Assembly (NCBI GenBank): GCA_019636235.1
Contig: JAHBXW010000005.1
Location: 186,001 to 250,000 of the forward strand
Length of the DNA stretch: 64,000 nucleotides
Direction of reading: 5' to 3'
Origin: Planctomyces sp.
GTDB taxonomy: Bacteria; Planctomycetota; Planctomycetia; Planctomycetales; Planctomycetaceae
The notes beneath the pieces were generated by a model, which saw only the letters and a list, made by a program, of their open reading frames with translations, searched no databases and was not told the DNA's origin. Shown one piece after another: positions 12,412 to 20,998 of the stretch. Both the position numbers and the translations under genes were made by a program. Within the stretch, counting starts at the first letter, position 1, and each line of letters opens with the position of its first letter.

Positions 12412-13545
12412 CTACAACCCCCGCAACCGTCCCACGACCCCCGCGATCCGCTCCGCCGCTTCATCCACATCCGACTCCGTCGTCGTCCAACCCACGCTCA
12501 GCCGCAGCGACGACTTCAACACTTCCGGAGGGCAGCCCAAAGCCGTCAGGATCGGCGCCGGATCGGACGATCCGCTGGCACACGCGCTTCCCAACGACGC
12601 ACACACGCCCGCCAGGTCCAGCGCCACCAGGAGCGCTTCCCCGTCGCAGCCCGGAAACGCGATGTTCAGCGTGTTCGGCAGCCGTGGCGCGCCGGACCCA
12701 TTCACCACCGCCGGCGCGCAAGCCTCCAGCAACGCCCCTTCCAGCCGGTCCCGCAGTCTCGCGAGCCGCGCGGCATACGCCGCCCGTTCCCGGTCCCACA
12801 GCTCCAGCGCCGCCGCCATGCCGGCCGCCAGCGCTACGCTTTCCGTGCCCGGTCGGCGTTCCGACTCCTGGTGCCCGCCGAACATGGCCCGCTGCAGCCG
12901 GACGTCCTCGCGGATCAGCAGCGCGCCGATTCCCCTCGGCCCGCGGAACTTGTGAGCGGCGATCGACATCGTCGCTGCGCCGCTGGCCCGGAACCGCACA
13001 GCGATCCGCCCCGCCGCCTGGACCGCGTCGAGATGCAGCGGCACGCCCCGGGCGCCGCAGAACTCCGACAGCCGGTCCAGGTTCTGGATCACGCCCGTCT
13101 CGTTGTGGGCGACGAGCGCTGTCGCGACGGCCGCCCGATCCCAAGGAGCATCATCCAGGGCCGAGTCGACGATCCGGCCCCGCGCGTCGATCGGAATCGA
13201 CCACCGTTCGAAGCCCCGCGCCGTCAGGTGCTGAATGGTCTGTTCGGTGGCCGGATGTTCGCCGGGGGGGGCAAGCACGACCCCCTGACGACCGGCGCAC
13301 AGTCCCAACATCGCGAGGTTTGTCGCCTCGGTTCCGCCGCTGGTGAACACGACATTTGCTGGGCTGGCATCCAGAACGCGGGCGACGGTGTCCCGCGCCT
13401 GTTCCAGAACCTTCCGCGCCTGCCGGCCGGCGGCGTGGCGGCTGCCCGGGTTGCCATACGCCTCACTTGAGACTCGAGCGACAACGTCGATGACCTCCGG
13501 CGCGGGAGGCGTCGAGGCGTTGTGATCGAGGTAGATCGGCGTCAA
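12412..13545 (-). CDS. Cysteine desulfurase (NifS/IscS family)
   Basis: A PLP enzyme that removes sulfur from cysteine for Fe-S clusters or thio-modification. It has IYLDHNAST at the start, FTSGGTEATNLA for cofactor phosphate binding, the PLP-lysine segment AAHKFRGPRGIG, and a mobile catalytic Cys in CASLGSACASGSSDP. Its length of 377 residues is normal. It starts with TTG at 13545, and that codon overlaps the stop of the upstream Hsp20 gene by 4 nt (TTGA), with AGGTGA upstream, so translation is probably coupled. No IscU/SufU scaffold is adjacent, so the sulfur acceptor is unknown. Confidence 0.93.
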   Translation of the reverse strand: MTPIYLDHNASTPPAPEVIDVVARVSSEAYGNPGSRHAAGRQARKVLEQARDTVARVLDASPANVVFTSGGTEATNLAMLGLCAGRQGVVLAPPGEHPATEQTIQHLTARGFERWSIPIDARGRIVDSALDDAPWDRAAVATALVAHNETGVIQNLDRLSEFCGARGVPLHLDAVQAAGRIAVRFRASGAATMSIAAHKFRGPRGIGALLIREDVRLQRAMFGGHQESERRPGTESVALAAGMAAALELWDRERAAYAARLARLRDRLEGALLEACAPAVVNGSGAPRLPNTLNIAFPGCDGEALLVALDLAGVCASLGSACASGSSDPAPILTALGCPPEVLKSSLRLSVGWTTTESDVDEAAERIAGVVGRLRGL

Positions 13546-13931
13546 TCGGTCTTCACCTGAATGCGGCGCGGCTCCGGCTGGGGCGCTCGCGGCAGAACGA
13601 CTTCCAGCACGCCGTTGGTCAGCTTGGCGCTGATGCGTTCGTGGTCGACGTCCTCGCTGAGAATGAACGACCGCAGGTAATCGCCGACGCGGTATTCCTG
13701 GTGAATCAGCCGCGCGCCTTCGGGGGCCTGCGGGACCACCCGGCCGAACAGCGTCAACTTGTTGTCCTGAACCTGCAGTTCCAGAGAGTCGCCGGACACG
13801 CCGGGCAGATCGGCGCGGAGCACCAGGCCCTCGCCGTTGTCGAAGATGTCGATGGGCGGAGTGCAGACCCAGCGCTGCGTCGGGGGCGCGGGAGGCTGCG
13901 GCGCCCCTGGAAGCTCATGCTCGCGGCTCAT
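13542..13931 (-). CDS. Hsp20/alpha-crystallin small heat-shock protein (second copy)
   Basis: A 129-residue ATP-independent holdase chaperone. The alpha-crystallin domain runs from IDIFDNGEGLVLRADLPGV through the late strand NGVLEVVLPRAP, with a short N-terminal arm. It lacks the usual C-terminal IxI/V tail, ending instead in PEPRRIQVKTD, where RIQV may play that role. Its ATG overlaps the stop of the preceding Hsp20 gene (ATGA) and its own stop overlaps the cysteine desulfurase start. The operon layout suggests matched synthesis of two partner sHsps. Confidence 0.9.
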   Translation of the reverse strand: MSREHELPGAPQPPAPPTQRWVCTPPIDIFDNGEGLVLRADLPGVSGDSLELQVQDNKLTLFGRVVPQAPEGARLIHQEYRVGDYLRSFILSEDVDHERISAKLTNGVLEVVLPRAPQPEPRRIQVKTD

Positions 13932-14374
13932 GACGTTCCCTCGCTGATCGGGATCTGACGCGGCTGCGTCGACGGGGCCTTCGGCAGGTGGACCTTCAGG
14001 ACGCCGTTGACGAACTCGGCGCCGAGCTGGTCATCGCGGATCCGGTCGGGCAGGGGAATGACTCGCTCCCAGCGGCCATGCCGGCGTTCGCTGCGGCGAT
14101 AGCGTTCTTCGGGCAGCGGCTGAGGGTCCGACCGCTCGCCGCGGAGGACGAGGTGACCGTTCGAGACGCTGAGTTCGAGATCCTCGGTGCGCACGCCGGG
14201 CAGTTCGGCCGTCAGCAGGAACTCGTCTTCGAGCTCGTAGACATTGACGGGGGGATGCGGGCGTCCGATCCGCAAGCCCTCGAACGCCAGGTCCATGTTG
14301 CGCAGGACGCGATCCATTTCGCGTTCCATGTCGCGAAAGGCGTCGAGTGCGGAACCCCAGCGAAACACAGCCAT
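13928..14374 (-). CDS. Hsp20/alpha-crystallin small heat-shock protein (first copy)
   Basis: A 148-residue small heat-shock protein. It starts MAVFRWGSALDAFRDMEREMDRVL, a typical Hsp20 N-terminal helix, followed by PPVNVYELEDEFLLTAELPGV, a central strand block and VNGVLKVHLPKA. The C-terminus PRQIPIS supplies the IxI motif used for oligomer assembly. The start at 14374 was chosen because the N-terminal helix begins there and GGAG lies about 10 nt upstream; the open frame extends upstream without conservation. It is first in a three-gene overlapping operon. No CIRCE or HrcA site was seen in front. Confidence 0.9.
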   Translation of the reverse strand: MAVFRWGSALDAFRDMEREMDRVLRNMDLAFEGLRIGRPHPPVNVYELEDEFLLTAELPGVRTEDLELSVSNGHLVLRGERSDPQPLPEERYRRSERRHGRWERVIPLPDRIRDDQLGAEFVNGVLKVHLPKAPSTQPRQIPISEGTS

Positions 14375-14628
14375 GGGTCGAGATCTCCGGGCGGAAGTCC
14401 GCGAGTCGAAAATTCCGATCCGCGTCGGAAATCGAGGTGGGCAAACGTCATACCGTCGCCAACCAGGGGCGGGCGGCGGCGGGTTCCGGAACGTCATTCG
14501 AGACGCGCCGGATGCGATAACCTGAATTATGGTTTCGCTTTACGGAGCGGACTGAGCGGCCGGGCGCGGCTCCGGGAAGTCCTCCGAGCTTTGCCGATTT
14601 GGCAGCGACGCCCGGACCGCACTGCCTG

Positions 14629-14979
14629 TCATTTCGATCGAGCTGAGCGTTTGAATTTGAGGTCGCGGATGGATTCCCCGCGACGGCTCTTGAGCCCCTC
14701 GAGCAGATTCTCGCGGTGGAACGACGACAACTCGCTGAGCAGCGGCGACGAGTCGACGCCGATCGTCAGCACGCCGTTCTTCAGCCCCATCACACGGGTG
14801 GACTTTGCGATCCGTTCCCCCGCCACGTCCCGCCACAGCGTCTGGAGCTGTGCATCGGCCTGGACACGCCCGTAGCCCCGGGCGGCGAACAGACGCGACA
14901 GGACCGCGCCCAGGGCCTCCGGTCCCGCGGGCGTGCCCCGAGCGCCGGCGCCCTCCGGTTGAGGTCGTCGCTGGACCAT
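14629..14979 (-). CDS. dciA: DUF721 protein, DciA-like helicase loader
   Basis: A 116-residue protein whose core, LGAVLSRLFAARGYGRVQADAQLQTLWRDVAGERIAKST followed by LKNGVLTIGVDSSPLLSELS, is the DUF721 (DciA) fold. DciA loads the replicative helicase DnaB in bacteria lacking DnaC/DnaI. It is 5 nt downstream of the dnaN stop and two genes from dnaA, a location that supports a replication role. The C-terminal tail is Lys/Arg-rich (LKFKRSARSK). The gene name rests on family and context rather than a catalytic motif, as the family has none. Confidence 0.78.
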   Translation of the reverse strand: MVQRRPQPEGAGARGTPAGPEALGAVLSRLFAARGYGRVQADAQLQTLWRDVAGERIAKSTRVMGLKNGVLTIGVDSSPLLSELSSFHRENLLEGLKSRRGESIRDLKFKRSARSK

Positions 14980-14984
14980 GGTCG

Positions 14985-16097
14985 TCAGTCGTCCCGGGCC
15001 AGCGGCATGACCACGTACTGGTAGTTCTCTTCGGCCTTCAACAGCGCCGCGCCGTTGGGGTCGTTCAGCGCCAGCGAAACCGGGGACGCGCCGTCGAACA
15101 CCTTCAGAAAGTCGGCCACGAACTTGGGATCAAACGTCACGGTGATCTCTTCGCCGCCGTAGCTCACCGGCAGCTCGACCCGCGACGAGCCCACATCCGA
15201 GCCGACGCTCGACAGCGTCAGCGTATCCCCCGAGAACGCGAAGTCGACGCCGCGGCTCTCTTCGTTCGTCACGATCATCGCCTGGCGAACGGCCGACAGG
15301 AACGGCCCGGCCACCAGCTCGATCCGATGTTTGCCGTCCTTGGGGATCACATCCTGGTACCTCGGGAACCGCCCCTCGACGAGGCGGCTGTAGATCGTGG
15401 TGTTGCCGCACAGCACGACGACGTCGTTGCGCGTCGCTGCGATCTGCACGTTCTCGTCCGGGTTGGCGATGTTCCTTTCGATCAGCGACATGGCCTTGGA
15501 AGGCACGATGGGCTGAATGCCTTCGGGGATGGCCTCTCCCTGAAGCGAACATGGCACGCGGGCCACGGCGAGCCGCCGGCTGTCCGTCGCCGCCAGAGTC
15601 AGCTCTTCCCCGCTGACGTCGAGCAACAGCCCCCCCAGGGCATAGCGGGTGCTTTCCACGTCCGCGGCGAACACAGTCCGCTGGATGGCGAGCTTCAACG
15701 CCCGCCCCTGCACGGAGACGAAGTTCGTTGCGTTGAAGGCCGCGACGTCCGGGAACTCCGACGGGTCGATCAGCGACAGCTTGAACTCGCTGCGGCCGCA
15801 GCGGATCCAGAGCGTGTCCGAGGCGACTTCGATTTCCACGCGGTCATCCTGGACTTCGCGCAGGATGGCGGCCACGCGCTGCGTGGGCAGCAGCACCTCG
15901 CCGGCCGAGTCGGTCTCGACTTCCGGGATCTGGCATCGCAGGCCGACTTCCTGGTCGGTCCCGACGAGCGTGCCCCGGCCGTCGCCGACGACGAGCTTGA
16001 CGTTCTTCAGGATGTCCTTGGGCGTCCGGGAGGGGACGACGCCGCTGACCGTCTGAAACGCGGCAGCCAGCGTGGTCCGAGGGCAGGTCAGTTTCAT
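14985..16097 (-). CDS. dnaN: DNA polymerase III beta subunit (sliding clamp)
   Basis: A 370-residue ring-forming processivity clamp. The start MKLTCPRTTLAAAFQTVSGVVPSRTP at 16097 is the canonical N-terminus, although the frame is open upstream. Three clamp domains follow in order, with LLPTQRVAAILRE at about 100, TDSRRLAVARV at about 185 and a C-terminus ending YQYVVMPLARDD, the usual beta-clamp terminus (MPMRL-like). It lies between dnaA (374 nt upstream) and dciA on the same strand, the common origin-proximal arrangement, though recF and gyrB are missing. Confidence 0.96.
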   Translation of the reverse strand: MKLTCPRTTLAAAFQTVSGVVPSRTPKDILKNVKLVVGDGRGTLVGTDQEVGLRCQIPEVETDSAGEVLLPTQRVAAILREVQDDRVEIEVASDTLWIRCGRSEFKLSLIDPSEFPDVAAFNATNFVSVQGRALKLAIQRTVFAADVESTRYALGGLLLDVSGEELTLAATDSRRLAVARVPCSLQGEAIPEGIQPIVPSKAMSLIERNIANPDENVQIAATRNDVVVLCGNTTIYSRLVEGRFPRYQDVIPKDGKHRIELVAGPFLSAVRQAMIVTNEESRGVDFAFSGDTLTLSSVGSDVGSSRVELPVSYGGEEITVTFDPKFVADFLKVFDGASPVSLALNDPNGAALLKAEENYQYVVMPLARDD

Positions 16098-16471
16098 GGA
16101 GAACTCGTCCGTGCGTCGAAAGCGATGTCGCGTTGGTGAAGCGGCATCGTCGCCTGTGCCGACGGCGTGGCCGTTCCGGCTTTCTGATTCATTAATGACA
16201 GCAGCAGCAGTAACAGGGACCCGGGTCCGTCTGTGGACAGTCGGAGTCGGCCGGCGAAAGTCTACGTCTCCCAAGATGTTGTTTCAAAGCACCGGCCGCG
16301 GATCCGTTTCGATAACCTGTTGGGCGGCTGTCGCGCCGCGCCCGAACGCGCGTGCATGGCCCGGCCCCCTGGGACCGCTCCGGCCGCGCGTGTGGGAAAC
16401 CGGCCCTCGCGAATCGGATTCTCCCCACCGCGTCGACAACTTTTCGACGCGGCGTCCGGGGTCGCGTCCCC
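16098..16471. other. dnaA-dnaN intergenic region
   Basis: A 374-nt spacer between the dnaA stop and the dnaN start. It has no canonical DnaA box TTATCCACA. Two weak matches, TGTGGACAG at 16232-16240 and TGTGGGAAA at 16391-16399, each agree at 7 of 9 positions with the complement. A strong hairpin lies close to the dnaA end (listed separately). The spacer could carry the dnaN promoter or an origin element, but nothing here proves it. Confidence 0.35.
16428..16452 (-). terminator. Hairpin just downstream of dnaA
   Basis: Perfect 9-bp inverted repeat CCGCGTCGA (16428-16436) and TCGACGCGG (16444-16452) with a 7-nt loop, starting 20 nt beyond the dnaA stop. In dnaA mRNA it would form a stable GC-rich hairpin. 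There is no T-run, so it is either a Rho-independent-like pause site, an mRNA 3' stabiliser, or a protein-binding palindrome. Confidence 0.4.
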
Positions 16472-17506
16472 TCATGATCGACGCTCCAACTTCCGCAACT
16501 GGCGGCACACCTGGTCCCGCTGCAGCCGCAGCGTTTCGTCCTGCTTCATCTGCCGCGCGATTCGCCGGCAACCATGCAGCACCGTCGAATGGGTGCGTCC
16601 GCCGAAGTAGTCGCCGATCGCCCCGTACTGCGCATCGCTGATTTCGCGCATCAGGTGCATGGCCAGTTGTCGCGGCACCGCCAGGCGGCGGTCGCGAGCA
16701 TCGGACCGCAGATCGCTGAGACGCGCGCCAAACACCGATGCGACGGCTTTCGCGATTTCGTTCAGCGATGGCTGTTGTCGCGAGGGCTGGTCTCCCAGCG
16801 CCTGGTCGATCGCGGCCCCCAGTTCGAGCGACGGCCGCGTGCGGATGCGCATGCGGATGTCGGTCACCAGGCCCTGCAGTTCATGGCCGTTGCCGGCGCC
16901 CGAGGCCGCCAGCCGCCGCAACTGCTCCTGCGTCAGCGGCAATTGCGCCGACTGGGTGAAATGCCCCAGCAGCCGCTCGCGGCTCGCCGCGCCATATCGC
17001 GCAATCCCCACGCAAACCCCGCCGAGCAGCCGGTTGACCAGCCGGGGATTCAAGGCCCGCAGTTCGCCCGGGGGACGGTCGAGCGTCACGAGAATTCGAC
17101 TCTGACGGGCGACGAGCGCATTCCAGATCGCGATCAGTTGCTCCTGCGTCTCGCGTCGTCCGTCGAGCGCCTGCAGATCCTCGCAAATGAACAGCCCGGC
17201 CGGCGTCCGGTACTTGCGGACAAACGCCGCGAGTGATTTTTCAGCCGAGGCCTCAGCGAACTCCTCGGCAAACTGTCCGGCGGTCAGGCTCTGCACCCGT
17301 TCCTGCGGATGTCCCTCGTGGTACAGCCGTTGCGCATGTCGCACGAGCTGGGACTTGCCCATCCCGCTGGGGCCATAGATCACGACGGGGGGCGCCGGAG
17401 TCCGCGTCGATGTGGAGCCAAACTGGCTCACGGCGGCGAACGCCAGCCGGTTCTCGCGAAGCACGAGAAACGACGGGTCGTCACGGGAAGCGGATCGAGC
17501 CGACAT
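16472..17506 (-). CDS. dnaA: Chromosomal replication initiator DnaA, short form
   Basis: An AAA+ ATPase that opens the origin. Walker A is GPSGMGKSQLV, Walker B is GLFICEDLQALDGRRETQ (usual LLIDDIQF), and the C-terminal DNA-binding domain carries the DnaA signature YGAIGDYFGGRTHSTVLHGCRRI, preceded by AVPRQLAMHLMRE. From Met 17506 the protein has 344 residues against a usual 440-470, because it starts almost directly at the AAA+ domain (FLVLRENRLAFAAV). The DnaB-interacting domain I and linker are absent; a start at 17548 would add only 14 residues. Adjacent dnaN and dciA support the identification. Confidence 0.88.
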   Translation of the reverse strand: MSARSASRDDPSFLVLRENRLAFAAVSQFGSTSTRTPAPPVVIYGPSGMGKSQLVRHAQRLYHEGHPQERVQSLTAGQFAEEFAEASAEKSLAAFVRKYRTPAGLFICEDLQALDGRRETQEQLIAIWNALVARQSRILVTLDRPPGELRALNPRLVNRLLGGVCVGIARYGAASRERLLGHFTQSAQLPLTQEQLRRLAASGAGNGHELQGLVTDIRMRIRTRPSLELGAAIDQALGDQPSRQQPSLNEIAKAVASVFGARLSDLRSDARDRRLAVPRQLAMHLMREISDAQYGAIGDYFGGRTHSTVLHGCRRIARQMKQDETLRLQRDQVCRQLRKLERRS

Positions 17507-17626
17507 GAGTCCGGAACCGGGGCCATCGACAGCACGCGGGACCCGCATTCCAGACGCCCGGGCCTGAAAATGCAAACCCTCAACCGTCGCGAGCCCGCCG
17601 CGACCCATTTCGGCCGGCGGATCGGC

Positions 17627-18598
17627 TTACGAGGACCGCAACAGTTTCGTCGCGAACCACTCCGCCGTTTTCGGCAGCCCGTTCGCCAGCGAGACCGTCG
17701 GCGCCCAGCCCAGCACGCGGCGGATCGAGTCGTACGAGACCAGGTTCGTGCGCAGGTCCCCGGCCCGGGGCGGTCCGTAGCCGCAGGCCGGAACCGTGGT
17801 TCGCGAACCCCGCCGCGCCAGTTCCGCCTGGCAGGCGTCCCGCAGCGCCTCCGCCAGCTGGTTGACGTCCGTCGGCACGGAGGTCCCCACGTTGAACGCC
17901 GCAAACGGCGGCAGCTCGCTGGCCTCCAGCGCCAGGACGTTCGCCCGGGCGACGTCCGAGACCTCGACATAGTCGCGGATGTAGCGGCCATCCCCGTTGA
18001 TCGTCGCGGCCTCCCCCTGAAACATCTTCGTGCAGAAGATCGCCACGACGCCCGCCTCGCCGTGCGGATTCTGCCGCGGGCCGTACACGTTCGCGTAACG
18101 CAGCGCCGTGCAGCGCAGGTTGTGTTCCCGCGAATAGAACTGCAGGTATCGTTCGCCGACCCACTTGGCGATTCCGTAGGGAGAAATCGGGTTCCCGGGC
18201 GCATCCTCCTGCACCGGCCCGCTGACCTCCCCATAAATCACGCCGCCGGACGAGGCGAACACGAACCGTTCCACGTTCTGCGCCACGGCCGCGTCCAGCG
18301 CGTGGATCAGGCCGAGGACGTTCACTTCCGCATCGAACCGGGGCTCTCGAACCGACCGGCTGACCGACATTTGCGCCGCCTGATGCGACACGGCGTCCGG
18401 CCGCACTTTCTCGAACACGCCTCGCACGGCGTCGGCGTCGCGGACATCCGCCTCGTAGAACGGCACATCGGCGGGGAGGTTTTCGCGGCTGCCCGACGAC
18501 AAATCGTCCAGCACCGCCACCTCATGGCCCGACGCCAGAAGCTGGTCCACAAGGCAACTGCCAATGAATCCGGCCCCGCCGGTGACAAGCACGCGCAT
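17627..18598 (-). CDS. NAD-dependent sugar epimerase/dehydratase (GalE-like)
   Basis: A 323-residue extended short-chain dehydrogenase. It has the Rossmann motif TGGAGFIG at the start, an Asp after strand 2 (VLDDLSSG), the active-site Ser block FASSGGVIYGE, and the catalytic YGIAK (Tyr-x-x-x-Lys). The later ALRYANVYGPRQNPHGEAGVVAIF is typical of UDP-glucose 4-epimerase-like proteins acting on nucleotide sugars for cell-surface glycans. Length and motifs are complete. It is upstream of dnaA on the same strand with a 120-nt gap. The exact sugar cannot be assigned. Confidence 0.9.
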   Translation of the reverse strand: MRVLVTGGAGFIGSCLVDQLLASGHEVAVLDDLSSGSRENLPADVPFYEADVRDADAVRGVFEKVRPDAVSHQAAQMSVSRSVREPRFDAEVNVLGLIHALDAAVAQNVERFVFASSGGVIYGEVSGPVQEDAPGNPISPYGIAKWVGERYLQFYSREHNLRCTALRYANVYGPRQNPHGEAGVVAIFCTKMFQGEAATINGDGRYIRDYVEVSDVARANVLALEASELPPFAAFNVGTSVPTDVNQLAEALRDACQAELARRGSRTTVPACGYGPPRAGDLRTNLVSYDSIRRVLGWAPTVSLANGLPKTAEWFATKLLRSS

Positions 18599-18810
18599 CG
18601 TTGTCCGTCCCCCGATCGGTGGAGATCCGGACGAAGGGCCGCCTGAAACCCCGCGTTCGGGGCGATCGGCGCGCTCGTCCGTCTGGACCGCATCGCCGAA
18701 TGTAGGCCAGGCTGCCGCGAAGACAACCCGAAAACGCGCGGCCGGTCCCGCAGGAGCGTTCCGCCGGTTCGGCGGCGCCGGTTGTCGCGACGGCGAAACC
18801 GCCCGGGCGG

Positions 18811-20040
18811 TCAGCGGAATCGCAGCTCGCCGCCCACCATCATGCCGTGCACCACGACGCTCTCGCGATCCTTGGTCAGCCGGATCAGCGGCGGGTCAGT
18901 GACCACCAGCGGCGCGTTGTAGTCGATCTGGCTGCCCGGGCGCGTCACGTTCGTCAGCACCAGCAGCTCGTAGCCGGCGAACAGCGAGAAGTTTCGCGAC
19001 AGGTGCAGCTTGCCGTAGGCCGAGAGGTCGAACACCGGGGCGAAATCGGTCGCATTGTCGTGGCTGCGGGCCGAGTTGGTCGGATCCAGAATCTGCTCCG
19101 CCGCGACGCTGTCCTCGTGCCGGTTGATGCCCAGCATGATCTTCGGCTCGATGCCCAGCGAGATCCACTTGCTGTCGAGTTGCCCGCGGAGTCCGAACTG
19201 CGGGCCGACGAGATTGTTGTTCGCCTCCGAGCGGATGCGGGGGTTCGTGCCCGTCTCCGAGTCGATGCCCCGGATCTGCAGCTCCTCGTCGAACCGCACG
19301 TACCGGATGCCCAGCAGCGGGCGCAGCGAGGCGCCCTGCTCGGGAGTGACCGGGTTGAACACGAAGTTGGCCTGCGCGCCGAACAGGTTCGACCGCCACT
19401 CGTGGCGGTAGTCGGTGTCGAACAGGACCATTGTCGAGTCGCTGGGCAGACCGACGCTTTCCAGCGAGATCGCGGGAATGATCGTCGCTCCTGTCTGGAA
19501 ATTGATGGCGGGGCGAATTCGCGTGGAATCCGCAGCCTGGCCCAGCGCCCAGGCGTCCGCCTCGAACACGCCCAGCAGCGTGGGGATGCCGACCGTGCCG
19601 CGAATGCCGTTCAGGTTGTTCAACTGCACATCGCCCAGATCGGGCACGAAGGCTTCAACGCCAATTCGCGGGATGTTGCCCGGATCGATCGCCGGAAAGC
19701 CGTCCCGCGCGTCCTGCGTCGCCAGGGGCGCGCCCAGCAGCTTGTTGCCCGGCCGCTGGATTTCCCAGTTGAGATACTCCAAACGGAACCACGAGTGGCG
19801 AACCGTCTCCCGGAGGATCATGTCGACGCGGGAATCGTCGTCATACAGCCAGCCTCCCTGTTCGCCCACCTGCTGCGGAGCGCCAGGCGCCATGCCCGGA
19901 GGGCAATCGTACGGCAGGCCCTGGGGTCCGTAAGAGGGGGTCCAGCCCGGAGCGGCGTAGCCGGGCGCCTGCGCCACAGCCGAACCGCCGGTTGCTGCCA
20001 GGAGGAGTGTCGCCAGGCTGAGGATGAACCGCCAAGGCAT
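18811..20040 (-). CDS. BBP7-family outer-membrane beta-barrel protein
   Basis: A 409-residue secreted protein. Signal peptide MPWRFILSLATLLLAATGGSAVA, then a Pro/Gly/Tyr-rich linker, then alternating amphipathic strands up to the terminal GGELRFR, ending in an aromatic residue followed by Arg. Segments WFRLEYLNWEI near the start, LLGIRYVRFDE in the middle and LFAGYELLVLTNVTRP near the end fit the BBP7 family, which is expanded in planctomycetes and thought to form outer-membrane barrels. The start at 20040 is the Met of the signal peptide. Function (porin, structural) is unknown. Confidence 0.85.
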   Translation of the reverse strand: MPWRFILSLATLLLAATGGSAVAQAPGYAAPGWTPSYGPQGLPYDCPPGMAPGAPQQVGEQGGWLYDDDSRVDMILRETVRHSWFRLEYLNWEIQRPGNKLLGAPLATQDARDGFPAIDPGNIPRIGVEAFVPDLGDVQLNNLNGIRGTVGIPTLLGVFEADAWALGQAADSTRIRPAINFQTGATIIPAISLESVGLPSDSTMVLFDTDYRHEWRSNLFGAQANFVFNPVTPEQGASLRPLLGIRYVRFDEELQIRGIDSETGTNPRIRSEANNNLVGPQFGLRGQLDSKWISLGIEPKIMLGINRHEDSVAAEQILDPTNSARSHDNATDFAPVFDLSAYGKLHLSRNFSLFAGYELLVLTNVTRPGSQIDYNAPLVVTDPPLIRLTKDRESVVVHGMMVGGELRFR

Positions 20041-20456
20041 CGTTGTGATCCCTGCTTGAGCGCCGGCGGCCTTTCCCGCGGGAGGCAACCGAACGCTCGA
20101 AATCTCAACAGGACGGGGACTTGCGGCATGTGGACGCGCGGACGATGCGCCCGGGCGGCACTCACGGATCGTGGCCGTATCAGCTTTATCGGTCGCAGGG
20201 GTCGTCCGCTCTCGCGAAACTGGGTGGAATTGCGAGAATATGCGGACTCTGCCGGTCGTAACGAAAAACCGGCCCCCACAGCCCGTTTGGGGTTGAGTCG
20301 ACGCCAATGTCCCCGGGGTCTGCGAGCAGGGGAGCTCGCTGCGGGATCAATGTTCGTATCGCTATCGCGAGGCCGTACAATCCCGGCGGGAACCAGTTTT
20401 CGTGATGGGCTGTCCATACACGCTGCCACGCGGCGATCTCATGCGTGGTTCTGGTG
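20041..20456. other. Divergent promoter region between BBP7 and a membrane-protein gene
   Basis: About 415 nt separating a leftward barrel gene from a rightward small membrane protein. It must contain both promoters, but no convincing -35/-10 pair or operator was found. No gene is supported. Confidence 0.3.
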
Positions 20457-20912
20457 ATGGATGACGCGAGCGGGGCATCGACCGCTTTGTCCGTCCGCGA
20501 GGGCGAACCGACGCGCCCCATGTCTTCGCGCATCTTCGGTCACCGGGAAGCGGGGTGCCTGACTGTGCTCGCCACGCTTGGGTGCTGGTGGTTTTTTCTC
20601 ATGGGCGCGGCCGCGTCCCTCGCGGATCTGTTCGGTGGTCCGCCGCCGCCGATTTCGTACTTTTATTTTGGCTTGTCGCTGACGGCCGGGCTGATGGCGA
20701 TGAGCCTGCAGTTCGCTTATGCGCGCCGTTGCTTGGGGATCGAGAACACGCGAGGCACGTTGGCGCTTTCAGTCCTGGTGCTGTTCGGGTGTCTCGCGAA
20801 CATTGTCCCGATGTCGCTCTCAGCGCTGAGCCTGAGCGAATGGGTACGAGATGAAGCGGTCATCGAATTCGGCGACGAAGTCGATATTGCGGCTCCAGCG
20901 GACTCGCACTGA
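20457..20912 (+). CDS. Small membrane protein of unknown function
   Basis: A protein of about 151 residues with three likely membrane helices: AGCLTVLATLGCWWFFLMGAA, ISYFYFGLSLTAGLMAMSL and ALSVLVLFGCLANIVPMSL. The C-terminus is acidic (EFGDEVDIAAPADSH). Start candidates are 20445, 20457 and 20520; none has a strong ribosome site. The codon composition and hydrophobic pattern suggest a real gene. No family is recognised and the neighbours give no clue. Confidence 0.6.
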   Translation: MDDASGASTALSVREGEPTRPMSSRIFGHREAGCLTVLATLGCWWFFLMGAAASLADLFGGPPPPISYFYFGLSLTAGLMAMSLQFAYARRCLGIENTRGTLALSVLVLFGCLANIVPMSLSALSLSEWVRDEAVIEFGDEVDIAAPADSH

Positions 20913-20998
20913 TTCGTGACGGACCGCGCCGGCTGATGACTTGCCCCAACGGGGCTCTTGGAAATGGCGGCATCCCGGCGAGGGCGCTCGCGTGGAAT

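Noticed and set aside
12325-12425. tRNA-like stretch resembling a D-arm (CTGCCAGTTGAGTCA) with GGTTCAAGTTCC nearby
   Set aside because: No complete cloverleaf could be drawn on either strand; the acceptor and anticodon stems do not pair. It may be a decayed tRNA fragment, but the support is too thin.
16232-16399. Possible DnaA boxes TGTGGACAG and TGTGGGAAA
   Set aside because: Each matches only 7 of 9 positions, and in GC-rich DNA such matches are expected by chance; not called as origin.
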